Shown here: piece after piece, positions 1-7,106 of the stretch | How the letters are laid out: every line of letters starts with the position of its first letter | Position numbering within the stretch: the stretch's first letter is position 1 | Source of the DNA: Acidobacteriota bacterium | Lineage (GTDB): Bacteria > Acidobacteriota > Blastocatellia > Pyrinomonadales > Pyrinomonadaceae | DNA: 7,538 nucleotides | Direction of reading: 5' to 3' | NCBI GenBank assembly: GCA_019247865.1 | Contig: JAFBAJ010000823.1 | Span: 1 to 7,538 of the forward strand | Notes under the pieces: generated by a model | What the model saw: only the letters and a program-made list of their open reading frames with translations | Databases searched by the model: none | Told to the model about the DNA's origin: nothing | Program-made: the position numbers and the translations under genes

Positions 1-122
1 AGGTCTATCGTCGCGGGCAGCTCCAGCGAGAGGCGGTCAATAATCGCCTCGCGCGCCTCGTGCATCTTGACCTTGCGTTCGAGCGAGAGAGTCTGGGCGG
101 TGGTGGTGGACGTGTTCAACAT
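1..122 (-). CDS. Unidentified protein, N-terminal part only (runs off the left edge)
   Basis: An open minus-strand frame begins at the ATG at 122-120 and continues past base 1, giving 40 visible residues that start MLNTSTTTAQTLSLERKVKM and go on to HEAREAIIDRLSLELPATID. The Thr/Ser-rich start followed by an amphipathic, Glu/Arg/Leu-rich helix looks like real coding sequence, but I do not recognise the family and no catalytic motif is visible. The start is uncertain. The frame stays open upstream, with another ATG at 158-156. An internal ATG at 65-63 has an AAGGT about 8 bases ahead of it, and none of the upstream choices has a good Shine-Dalgarno. The gene lies downstream of the transglycosylase on the same strand, but a strong hairpin separates them, so co-transcription is doubtful. 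Confidence 0.5.
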   Translation of the reverse strand, partial: MLNTSTTTAQTLSLERKVKMHEAREAIIDRLSLELPATID

Positions 123-174
123 AAATGGCGTGTGCAATGGCGGATGATAGCGAACCATGCGCCGAACTGCAATC

Positions 175-243
175 TCACGCAAAGGCGCAAAGGCGCGAAG
201 AAAGCACTCAAGCTCTTCTTCGCGCCTTTGCGCCTTTGCGTGA
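175..243. repeat. Perfect 28-bp inverted repeat made of CGCAAAGG words
   Basis: The left arm (175-202) and right arm (216-243) are exact reverse complements over 28 bases, with a 13-base loop (203-215). Each arm is itself internally repetitive, with the word GCAAAGGC occurring twice. From memory, this GCAAAGGCGCAAAGGC class is scattered through intergenic DNA of several phyla (cyanobacteria, acidobacteria), where it is often mis-translated as RKGAKAQR-like peptides. Here it sits 9 bases past the stop codon of the transglycosylase gene. It could fold in RNA and protect or end that transcript, but no T-run follows it in the minus direction, so I call it a repeat rather than a terminator. Confidence 0.9.
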
Positions 244-252
244 AAATGTTTT

Positions 253-915
253 TTATTCAGCCAGCTGTGCGACCTGCTCCGTCTGCGGCACAAGTCCGAA
301 CTGGACGCGCGCCTGCTCCGGCGCGAGCAGCGGATGATAGGTCTTGCCGTAACGCGAGGTGATGATACGCACGTAGTTCTGCGTCTCGCTGTAGGGCGGC
401 ACGCCGTTGTACTTGTCCACCGAACCCTCGCCCGCGTTGTAACCCGCCAGCGCCAGCACCACGTTGCCGTTAAAACGCTGCAGGAGGAAGCGCAGGTACT
501 TGGTTCCGGCCGCGACGTTCTGCCTGGGGTCGCTCATGTTCTGACAGTCGAAACGCTCTGCGGTCGCCGGAATGAGCTGCATCAGGCCCTGCGCACCGGC
601 ATGCGAACGCGCGTTCTGGTTGTACTTCGACTCCTGCCAGATAACCGCGTGCAGGAGGCGCGGGTCAACTCCATACTCTTCACCGGCGCGCAGGATCACC
701 TGATCCAGCTCAGCGTCGCCGGAGGTCGGCATATTGGCCGGGATGAAAGGTTTGGCCGGAGCCGTCGGGCCAGCCTGCACGGCGGGCGCAAACGCGCTGC
801 TGAAAACGAAGCCGATCAGATTGTATAAGAGGAAGAATGCTATGAGTGCAACCGGGGTAAATTTGAAAGAGCGCAAACGCGGCAGACGGGGAACATTAAA
901 TCGGGAAACATTCAT
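253..915 (-). CDS. Membrane-anchored lytic transglycosylase (SLT domain)
   Basis: A 220-residue protein expected to cleave the MurNAc-GlcNAc bond of peptidoglycan, releasing 1,6-anhydro-muropeptides, in the periplasm. Residues 1-20 are basic, 21-40 form one hydrophobic segment (signal anchor or uncleaved signal peptide), 45-70 are a Pro/Ala linker, and about 70-195 form the Slt70-type catalytic domain. Visible family motifs are VIWQESKYN with the probable catalytic Glu95, GLMQLIP (110-116), AGYNAGEGSV (157-166) and NYVRII (180-185). The C-terminal 25 residues are Gln-rich and unassigned. The start at 915 is supported by GGAG at 929-926, 10 bases upstream. The gene is short for the family but has the complete core domain, as in minimal SLT proteins. 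Subfamily and gene name cannot be settled from sequence alone. Two dyads lie just upstream. Confidence 0.93.
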   Translation of the reverse strand: MNVSRFNVPRLPRLRSFKFTPVALIAFFLLYNLIGFVFSSAFAPAVQAGPTAPAKPFIPANMPTSGDAELDQVILRAGEEYGVDPRLLHAVIWQESKYNQNARSHAGAQGLMQLIPATAERFDCQNMSDPRQNVAAGTKYLRFLLQRFNGNVVLALAGYNAGEGSVDKYNGVPPYSETQNYVRIITSRYGKTYHPLLAPEQARVQFGLVPQTEQVAQLAE

Positions 916-937
916 TCAGTTCGTTCTCCATGTGAGC

Positions 938-985
938 GATGATCGACTGGGCAGATCATCTGTTTCTGGGGTCAATTTATTGACC
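938..985. promoter_or_regulatory. Two dyad sequences upstream of the transglycosylase gene
   Basis: Dyad A is GATGATC (938-944), a 9-base spacer, then GATCATC (954-960), lying 23-45 bases before the transglycosylase start and so probably in its leader. Dyad B is a 16-base near-palindrome at 970-985, GGTCAAT-TT-ATTGACC, with perfect 7-base half sites. Either could be a repressor or activator operator; dyad A could instead form a small RNA hairpin. I found no convincing -35/-10 pair placed around them, so their role is inferred from symmetry and position only. Confidence 0.4.
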
Positions 986-1322
986 GAAGATTGGGGGCTG
1001 CGCATGGTGGAAACGACGTGCAAAGAGCAGTTCATCGAGACCGGGACTAAGATGGAAGAAGTGCCTTATCGGTTGCACACGGCGCACTGAATTTGTGCGC
1101 TAACTCGTTAATAATACACGTACTTATTCCGTTCGGGCGTAACCTTTGATATAGCGTCGTTTGCCCCGCTTTCGTTCAATCTGAGGCATCGGTTAAACGC
1201 TTTATGAAACCGGCTTCGTACGGATTAACTACGAGAAAAATCCGGGCTGCGGAAAATTTTTTTTGAGTGGATGATAAGCGCACAAACCGGCGCGCTCTTC
1301 GTGCATCACAATAGTCGTCAAG
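986..1322. other. Gene-less gap between divergent genes
   Basis: No convincing gene is visible on either strand between the transglycosylase leader and the FmdB promoter. The stretch holds a small hairpin, GCGCAC (1082-1087) and GTGCGC (1095-1100) around a 7-base loop. It also holds a TATTAT on the minus strand at 1116-1111 that could be a -10 for the transglycosylase but lacks a matching -35. CGTGCA at 1300-1305 is the reverse complement of TGCACG at 1324-1329, which overlaps the -35 of the next promoter and could form a wide operator. A 28-codon frame at 1004-1090 has no ribosome binding site and is not called. Confidence 0.5.
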
Positions 1323-1352
1323 TTGCACGCTGGGATTGGTGGCTCGTATAAT
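1323..1352 (+). promoter_or_regulatory. Sigma-70-type promoter for the FmdB/VWA pair
   Basis: A perfect -10 TATAAT lies at 1347-1352, preceded after 18 bases by TTGCAC at 1323-1328, which keeps the TTG of the -35 consensus. Transcription would begin near 1359, leaving a leader of about 43 bases before the ATG at 1402, which contains AAGGAG at 1383-1388. The position fits both downstream genes being read from here. Confidence 0.6.
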
Positions 1353-1401
1353 TCATTGCCAAAACATTTAAAGATAGTTTTTAAGGAGCAGCGATTTTTT
1401 T

Positions 1402-1743
1402 ATGCCGATATACGAGTATGAATGCCGCAAGTGTCATACGCGCAGCGAAGCGATGCAGAAGATCAACGACAAGCCGCTGACCAAATGCAGCAAGTGCGGC
1501 GGCCGTCTGGAGAAACAATGGTCTCCGACCAGTTTTCAGCTCAAGGGCTCCGGCTGGTACGTGACCGATTACGCGGGCAAAAAGTCGGACGCCAAAGAAG
1601 AGAAGGCGAGCGCGAAGGAAGAGAAGACCGCTCCTGCTCCCTCTAAGACCGAAAGCAAATCGGAGACGACATCGAGCGAGAAGCCCGCCGCGAAAAACAG
1701 GAAGAGGGCTTCCAAATCCACTCCATCCAACACAGGCGATTAA
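1402..1743 (+). CDS. FmdB-family zinc-ribbon protein with Lys/Glu-rich tail
   Basis: A 113-residue protein. Residues 1-57 are a clear FmdB-type zinc ribbon: MPIYEYEC start, Cys8-x2-Cys11 and Cys29-x2-Cys32 as four probable zinc ligands, then the family signature FQLKGSGWYVTDY (45-57). From residue 60 to the end the protein is a low-complexity tail of Lys, Glu, Ser, Ala and Pro, probably disordered. FmdB was named as a putative regulator of formamidase/amidase genes, but most members, this one included, have no demonstrated role; nothing nearby suggests amide metabolism. The start is set by the universal MPIYEY beginning, with AAGGAG 13 bases upstream (slightly far). The VWA gene starts 2 bases after the stop, so the two are probably one operon. 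Confidence 0.92.
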   Translation: MPIYEYECRKCHTRSEAMQKINDKPLTKCSKCGGRLEKQWSPTSFQLKGSGWYVTDYAGKKSDAKEEKASAKEEKTAPAPSKTESKSETTSSEKPAAKNRKRASKSTPSNTGD

Positions 1744-1833
1744 AAATGAGAAATGAAAAATTTAAGATGAAAAATTTCCGCGCCAACACAGTGGTGAGCG
1801 TGCTGCTGTTTGCATTTTTCATTCTCCATTTTT
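1742..1833. repeat. AT-rich inverted repeat overlapping the VWA start and signal peptide
   Basis: The bases at 1742-1761 and the reverse complement of 1814-1833 agree at 17 of 20 positions; both are built from AAAAATG / GAATGAAAAAT words. The intervening 52 bases are of ordinary GC-rich composition. A further AGATGAAAAAT copy follows the left arm at 1766-1776. The left arm supplies the first ATG of the VWA gene, and the right arm encodes the hydrophobic run FFILHF of its signal peptide. This type of ATTTTTCATTCTCCATTTT word is, to my knowledge, usually intergenic. Confidence 0.7.
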
Positions 1834-2681
1834 CATACGCGTCCGGTCAGGCAGGCAGGCGGCAACGTCAGACGGGCGAGGGCGCGACGACGCTCAACGT
1901 CATCGCAACGCGCGAAGGCGATTCGACCGAAGCCATCACGATGAGCCAGGTCACGCTCTATGAGAACGGCGTCGAGCAGACCGTCAAGAGCTTCGTCGCC
2001 GACCCCAGCCCTTCGCGCATAGTGCTGCTGGTGGACAACTCGCTGACGCTGCGCGCGGACGTGGATCGGCTGGAAGCAGCCGCGCGCGAGTTCGCGTACG
2101 AGATCTTCGAGGGCGATAAGCTGCTCGTCGTCGGCTATGACAACGACGCGGGCATCGTCGCAGACTGGACGGACGACGCGAAGAAACTCGAAGCCTCTTT
2201 GAAAGCCTTTCGCAAGCAGGGCGAGCCGCATCTCTTTGACGCGCTCAACGCGGTCGCAAACGAAGCCCTCCTGCCGCTCGCCGCGACCAGCACCAAGCGC
2301 GTCATCGTCGTCATCAGCGACGGCCTCGACCGTGGCAGCAAAACCAAATTTGAAGAGACGCTCAACGCGCTTCAGGCGCAGGACATCACAGTCTACCTGC
2401 TGCAAGCGCCTGATCGCACGGGCGGCGCTTTGAGACGCGACCAGCCCAAGCCCACGCAGGTCATCGAAAAGCTCGCCGAAGGCACAGGCGGCCGGGTCTT
2501 TCCCGTCAACGAGCCGCGCACCGCCGCCGCCGCCATCTGCGACGAGCTGCGCAAGAACCGTTACATCCTCTCTTATTTCCCGAGCAACGCCTCTTATCTC
2601 GAAGCGCGCCGCCTGCTCATCGTCACCGACAACGGCATCAACGTCCGCTCCAAGACCTTCCAGCCGCCAGCTGTGAAGTGA
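1746..2681 (+). CDS. Secreted VWFA-related domain protein
   Basis: A 311-residue exported protein resembling the 'acidobacterial VWFA-related' family, whose biological role is not established; VWA domains generally bind a metal ion and mediate protein contacts. Residues 1-11 are basic, 14-30 are hydrophobic, and a cleavage site is likely near ASG-Q (32-35). Residues 48-90 are the short beta-rich segment typical of the family (VTLYENGVEQTVKSF). The VWA domain spans about 91-280. Its metal site is visible as Asp97-x-Ser99-x-Thr101 (the usual third Ser is Thr) and SDGLD at 191-195, while the usual middle Thr region reads GEPHLFDAL. The first ATG is 2 bases after the FmdB stop and lacks a Shine-Dalgarno; ATG at 1767 is an alternative, and coupling to FmdB translation is likely. 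An AT-rich inverted repeat overlaps the 5' end. Confidence 0.88.
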   Translation: MRNEKFKMKNFRANTVVSVLLFAFFILHFSYASGQAGRRQRQTGEGATTLNVIATREGDSTEAITMSQVTLYENGVEQTVKSFVADPSPSRIVLLVDNSLTLRADVDRLEAAAREFAYEIFEGDKLLVVGYDNDAGIVADWTDDAKKLEASLKAFRKQGEPHLFDALNAVANEALLPLAATSTKRVIVVISDGLDRGSKTKFEETLNALQAQDITVYLLQAPDRTGGALRRDQPKPTQVIEKLAEGTGGRVFPVNEPRTAAAAICDELRKNRYILSYFPSNASYLEARRLLIVTDNGINVRSKTFQPPAVK

Positions 2682-2688
2682 TAAGCAA

Positions 2689-2925
2689 AGCTCCGTCGGA
2701 GCGAAATATTTATAGGCTATAGGTCAAAAATAATAATGAAGCTCCGTCGGAGCGGAATGTGGTGAACAAAGAACATTCCGCTCCGACGGAGCTTGTAATC
2801 TTGATTGCCACGAAGAGCTATAAATATTTCGCTCCTACGGAGCTTCTTCAATTTGGTGCTCGCTGGCTATAAATATTTCGCTCCTACGGCGCTATTGGCT
2901 ATAAACATTTCGCTCCGATGGCGCT
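2689..2925. repeat. Cluster of six GCTCCG palindromic repeats in a convergent gap
   Basis: Six copies of a unit of about 30 bases, an odd palindrome such as GCTCCGTCGGAGC followed by GAAATATTTATAG, fill the space between two convergent genes. Copies lie at 2689-2720 and 2739-2760 (forward), and 2773-2794, 2816-2845, 2865-2893 and 2897-2925 (reverse). Copies 2 and 3 carry GGAATGT instead of GAAATATTTATAG. The palindrome core drifts: GCTCCGTCGGAGC in 1-3, GCTCCTACGGAGC in 4, GCTCCTACGGCGC in 5, GCTCCGATGGCGC in 6, so the last two have lost perfect symmetry. Spacers are irregular and partly AT-rich, which rules out a CRISPR array. I recall this word as a dispersed intergenic repeat in Acidobacteriota and Bacteroidota. 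The cluster starts 7 bases after the VWA stop and ends 1 base before the stop codon of the next gene. Confidence 0.9.
2739..2794. terminator. Perfect 22-bp hairpin, possible bidirectional terminator
   Basis: Repeat copies 2 and 3 face each other and are exact reverse complements over 22 bases (2739-2760 and 2773-2794) with a 12-base loop. This is the strongest hairpin between the converging transcripts. In the minus direction it is followed by a T-rich stretch (reverse complement of 2722-2738, ending in ATTTTTG), so it may end the guaB-side transcript. In the plus direction there is no T-run, and it may only stabilise the VWA mRNA 3' end. Confidence 0.4.
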
Positions 2926-2926
2926 C

Positions 2927-3112
2927 TCAGCGCTGCTTCCTTGAGTAGATATAAAACATTACGCAGACGACGCCGACGAAGATGATTTCGAGCAGGACGA
3001 AGTAGCCGACATCGAACCGTCCGTCCTCTTCATACGCCTGCGGCACGACGACGAGCGTGACCAGCACGAGCGCCGTCGCGAGCCAGATGGCCTGTCGTTT
3101 GGTATCCCACAT
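2927..3112 (-). CDS. Small two-helix membrane protein, function unknown
   Basis: A 61-residue protein from the ATG at 3112 (64 if the in-frame TTG at 3121 is used; neither has a good Shine-Dalgarno). Residues 1-7 are polar and basic. Residues 8-24 form a first hydrophobic helix (AIWLATALVLVTLVVVP), followed by a short acidic loop with Glu28, Glu29 and Asp30. Residues 35-56 form a second helix, and the protein ends in the basic SRKQR. The charge pattern suggests both termini are cytoplasmic and the loop outside. I do not recognise a family. It lies 34 bases after the aminotransferase stop on the same strand, so it is probably the last gene of that operon. Its stop codon nearly touches the repeat cluster. 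Confidence 0.6.
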   Translation of the reverse strand: MWDTKRQAIWLATALVLVTLVVVPQAYEEDGRFDVGYFVLLEIIFVGVVCVMFYIYSRKQR

Positions 3113-3146
3113 CAGAAGCAAGCAGAAGGCTAAAGAGCGTCGGCTC

Positions 3147-4346
3147 TCAGCTTCGCACGCGCAGCTGTTCGAGCCGTTCGGCGGCCGCGTGCAGCGTCTC
3201 GTCCTTTTTACAGAAGCAAAATCTGACCTGCTGCGCGCCGCGTTGCGGATCGCTGTAGAAGCTTGAGCCGGGCACGCAGGCGACGCCCACTTCGCGTATC
3301 AGGTGGCGTGTGAACTCGACATCGTTCGCAAAGCCGAATGCGCTGATGTCGGTCATGATGTAATAGGCTCCGTCCGGGCGAAACGTGCGAAAGCCCGCGC
3401 GTTCCAGCACCGGCAGCAGCAGGTCGCGCCGCGCAGTGTAATCCTCACGCAGCCTGTCGTAATACTCCTGCGGCAGTTGCAGCGCGTAAGCTCCGGCGGC
3501 CTGCAAAGGGGCGGCTGCGCCGACTGTGAGAAAGTCGTGGACTTTGCGAATCGCGCCCGTGATGGCCGGCGGCGCGATGCAGTAGCCGACGCGCCAGCCC
3601 GTCACCGAATAGGTCTTCGACATCGAGTTGACGATGACTGTGCGCTCGCGCATCCCTTCGAGCTGCGCCATCGAGATGTGCTGCACTTCCTGGTCGTCAC
3701 GCGGGTACAGTATGTGCTCGTAGATCTCGTCCGTGAAGCAGAGCGCGTCGTGCTCGCGGCAGAGCGCGGCGATGAATTCGAGCTCTTCAAGCGTGAAGAC
3801 TTTGCCCGTCGGGTTGTTGGGGTTGCAGATGATGATGGCCTTCGTCTTCTCGTTGAAGGCCGCGCGCAGCTCTTCGCGGTCAAAGCTCCAGTCGGGCGCA
3901 CGCAGAGGGATGTAGCGCGGCTTCGCGTCGGAGAGAATCGCGTCGGGCGCGTAGTTCTCATAGAACGGCTCGAAGACGATGACCTCTTCGCCCGGATCGA
4001 CCGTTGCCATCATCGCCGCGATCATGCCTTCGGTCGAGCCGCAGGTCACAGTGATCTCCGTTTCGGGATCGATTTCGAGGCCGAGATAGTTTTTCGTCTT
4101 GCTCGCAATCGCGTTGCGGAAATCGCGTGCGCCCCAGGTGATGGCATACTGGTTCACGTCATCCGCGATGGCCTGCTGAGCCGCGCGCTTGATGTCATCG
4201 GGCGCGGCGAAATCGGGAAATCCCTGCGAGAGATTGACCGCGCCATACTTCAGAGCTTCGCGCGTCATCTCGCGGATGACAGATTCAGTAAAAAGGCTCG
4301 CCTTGTGCGAGACGTGACGATGACGCGCGGTCGCGTGTGTGCTCAT
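3147..4346 (-). CDS. PLP-dependent class I/II aminotransferase (kynurenine/methionine aminotransferase-like)
   Basis: A 399-residue fold-type I aminotransferase that would move an amino group between an amino acid and a 2-oxo acid in the cytoplasm using pyridoxal phosphate. Visible motifs in order: VNLSQGFPDF (37-46), typical of the kynurenine/glutamine-oxo-acid/YbdL-like methionine transaminase branch; the NPNNPTG cofactor loop (175-181); DEIYE (206-210); SMSKTYSVTGWR (241-252) with the Schiff-base Lys244; and VRFCFCKKDETL (374-385), whose Arg376 should bind the substrate carboxylate. Length is normal. Likely substrates are Met, Gln or aromatic amino acids, possibly in methionine or glutamine salvage, but specificity cannot be read directly. 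The start at 4346 has GGAG 8 bases upstream, inside the end of guaB, and the guaB stop is 5 bases away, indicating translational coupling. The frame stays open far into guaB, but that extension is an out-of-frame shadow. Confidence 0.93.
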   Translation of the reverse strand: MSTHATARHRHVSHKASLFTESVIREMTREALKYGAVNLSQGFPDFAAPDDIKRAAQQAIADDVNQYAITWGARDFRNAIASKTKNYLGLEIDPETEITVTCGSTEGMIAAMMATVDPGEEVIVFEPFYENYAPDAILSDAKPRYIPLRAPDWSFDREELRAAFNEKTKAIIICNPNNPTGKVFTLEELEFIAALCREHDALCFTDEIYEHILYPRDDQEVQHISMAQLEGMRERTVIVNSMSKTYSVTGWRVGYCIAPPAITGAIRKVHDFLTVGAAAPLQAAGAYALQLPQEYYDRLREDYTARRDLLLPVLERAGFRTFRPDGAYYIMTDISAFGFANDVEFTRHLIREVGVACVPGSSFYSDPQRGAQQVRFCFCKKDETLHAAAERLEQLRVRS

Positions 4347-4351
4347 GAGCT

Positions 4352-5827
<1,476 letters not shown>

Positions 5828-5851
5828 TTAAATAAAAAAAAGCTGGTCATC

Positions 5852-5941
5852 GGGCTTTGGTTTTTGGTCTTTGATTATTTACTCATCTTGAGTTTTGAAA
5901 TTCAAGTCGAGCACGCGTGCAAAGACCAAAGGCCAAAAACC
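5852..5941. repeat. Inverted repeat of CTTTGGTCTTTGG words upstream of guaB
   Basis: The arm at 5852-5873 matches the reverse complement of 5920-5941 at 18 of 22 positions. Both arms are made of TTTGG and GGTCTTTG words. Between them lies a smaller imperfect dyad (CTTGA at 5888-5892 and TCAAG at 5902-5906). The block occupies most of the guaB leader. No convincing guaB promoter is seen in it, though a TTGAAT with a distant AATAAT exists on the minus strand. I recall CTTTGGTCTTTGG as another common intergenic word in this kind of genome. Confidence 0.7.
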
Positions 5942-5960
5942 TAAGACCTAATAAGCAAAA

Positions 5961-6010
5961 TCCCAAGTCGAGTTTTGACTTGGGACCTGGGACTTGAGAC
6001 TTGGGACTTC
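5961..6010. repeat. GACTTGGGAC repeats with a hairpin just after rodZ
   Basis: TCCCAAGTC (5961-5969) and GACTTGGGA (5977-5985) form a perfect 9-bp hairpin with a 7-base loop. Further direct copies of GACTTGGGAC or GACTTGAGAC follow up to 6010, four bases short of the rodZ stop codon. Read on the minus strand the hairpin is followed by ATTTTGC, so it could act as a weak intrinsic terminator for rodZ; the T-run is only four bases, so read-through into guaB is quite possible. Confidence 0.65.
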
Positions 6011-6014
6011 ATTG

Positions 6015-6788
6015 CTACTGTAAAAACTTCTGGTAATCGTCCTTCGTGATGACCATTTCAACCGGATTGGTGGTCGAGCTGGCGGTGACATTCGCGGGAC
6101 GCCCGTTGATGGTCAGCTCAAGCGACGGCGCTTTGATCTTCGCATACTTGATGCTCAGGCTCTGCGTGGGCCTGAACTCCTTGACTGCACCCGGCTGGAG
6201 AATAGTCTCCTGCGAAACCTCGTCGTCAACGCGCGTCTTGACCCACGCTTCCTGGTTCACGGCTTTGAGCTGGATGACGAAGCCTGCCGTCACGGGTGCG
6301 GCCGCAGGATTGTTCGGAGTCGTTGTCGCCGCCTGCTGCTGCGCCGGTGCGGCGGGCGTCGCTGGCTCATTCGGCTTGTCCGCCTCGTGCCGCTGATACC
6401 AGTGCAGCGCGGCGTACACGCCGAGCGAGAGAATCGCCAGAATCAGGATCGTCAGGACGAGCGTCACGAGCGGCGAGCGCGCGCCGTTGCCGTCCGTGTA
6501 GACGTGCGACTTATAAGGCGTGGTCGTGACCTCGTCGGGCGAGGCTCCCTGCTCGCGCGCCGTGCGTGCGTAGGCTTCGAGGGCTTCCCGCTCATCGTAG
6601 CCGACGTACTTGGCATAAGCTTTGATGAAGCTGCGATTGAAGATGCCGCCGGGCAGGCGTTTGAGGTCGCCCGATTCGATGGCCTCCAGGTAACGCGTCG
6701 AGATGCGTGTCTGTTCGGAGATTTCGCGCAGAGAGATGCCCCTGGCCTCGCGTGCGAGCCGCAGTTGTTCGCCAAAGGATGCTGCCAT
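6015..6788 (-). CDS. rodZ: RodZ-like helix-turn-helix membrane protein
   Basis: A 257-residue protein with the architecture of RodZ, which links the MreB cytoskeleton to the cell-wall elongation machinery. Residues 5-70 are a Xre-like helix-turn-helix of the HTH_25 kind (FGEQLRLAREARGISLREIS, then RYLEAIESGD and LPGGIFNRSFIKAYAKYVG). Residues 75-105 are a polar juxtamembrane stretch, 107-129 a single membrane helix, 135-165 a Pro/Ala/Gln/Thr linker, and 168-256 a periplasmic beta domain of the DUF4115 type (FVIQLKAVNQEAWVKTRVDD, then LQPGAVKEFRP). I chose ATG at 6788; in-frame TTG (6794) and GTG (6791) precede it, and no site has a strong Shine-Dalgarno. No mreB is visible nearby, so the name rests on architecture. 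A good minus-strand promoter lies about 165 bases upstream. Confidence 0.85.
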   Translation of the reverse strand: MAASFGEQLRLAREARGISLREISEQTRISTRYLEAIESGDLKRLPGGIFNRSFIKAYAKYVGYDEREALEAYARTAREQGASPDEVTTTPYKSHVYTDGNGARSPLVTLVLTILILAILSLGVYAALHWYQRHEADKPNEPATPAAPAQQQAATTTPNNPAAAPVTAGFVIQLKAVNQEAWVKTRVDDEVSQETILQPGAVKEFRPTQSLSIKYAKIKAPSLELTINGRPANVTASSTTNPVEMVITKDDYQKFLQ

Positions 6789-6831
6789 CACCAATCCGCG
6801 TCCGCCCTTCGGGAGAGTAAATCGGGTGGAA

Positions 6832-6938
6832 GGAATTCGATTTTTGATTTTTGGTTTTGATTTGCGGTTTTTAATTAATAAAAGCTGAGCTTTTAGCTTC
6901 CGTCAATCAAAAGTCGCAAATTGAAAATCTAAAATTCC
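6832..6938. repeat. AT-rich imperfect inverted repeat of GATTTTTG words in the rodZ leader
   Basis: GGAATT at 6832-6837 pairs with AATTCC at 6933-6938, and the inner flanks (GATTTTTGATTTTTGG on the left, the complement of GATTTTCAATTTGCG on the right) are similar but imperfect. At the centre is the palindrome AAAAGCT-g-AGCTTTT (6880-6894). The block is far richer in A and T than the genes on either side and lies inside the predicted rodZ leader. Its layout, repeated words in facing arms, resembles the other intergenic elements in the window, although the words differ. Confidence 0.55.
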
Positions 6939-6952
6939 CCGCTTTGGCTCGC

Positions 6953-6982
6953 ACTATAACTGTGAGGGGCAAAAGATGTCAA
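6953..6982 (-). promoter_or_regulatory. rodZ: Sigma-70-type promoter for rodZ (and perhaps guaB downstream)
   Basis: On the minus strand a perfect -35 TTGACA (6982-6977) is followed after 18 bases by TATAGT (6958-6953), five of six matches to the -10 consensus. Transcription would begin near 6946 and give a leader of roughly 158 bases that includes the AT-rich repeat block. This is the best promoter seen for the rodZ-guaB-aminotransferase strand. Confidence 0.65.
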
Positions 6983-7013
6983 ACAATTGCTACACAAAAA
7001 GATGGCGCGTCTC

Positions 7014-7042
7014 TTGATTCTTCGCGCGGGCGGTGATACGTT
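7014..7042 (+). promoter_or_regulatory. Possible promoter of the microcompartment shell gene
   Basis: TTGATT (7014-7019), a 17-base spacer and TACGTT (7037-7042) preceded by TGA, giving an extended -10 arrangement. The matches are modest (four and three of six). It lies about 65 bases ahead of the shell gene and is the best candidate I see on this strand in the gap. Confidence 0.25.
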
Positions 7043-7106
7043 GAAGCGTTCACGAGAGCCGAATTCGTTTTTAATTTCTATCACAGTAAAGTGAGGAGGA
7101 GAGCAC

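Noticed and set aside
60..362. Plus-strand open frame crossing the 28-bp hairpin
   Set aside because: Its peptide QRRKGAKK...FFAPLRLCVK is the translation of the intergenic repeat, and its ends overlap genes on the other strand.
1004..1090. Possible 28-codon plus-strand gene
   Set aside because: No ribosome binding site or promoter, no recognisable features, and such short frames arise often by chance.
2689..2925. CRISPR array
   Set aside because: Units differ from one another, occur in both orientations and have irregular, partly AT-rich spacers; no cas gene is in the window.
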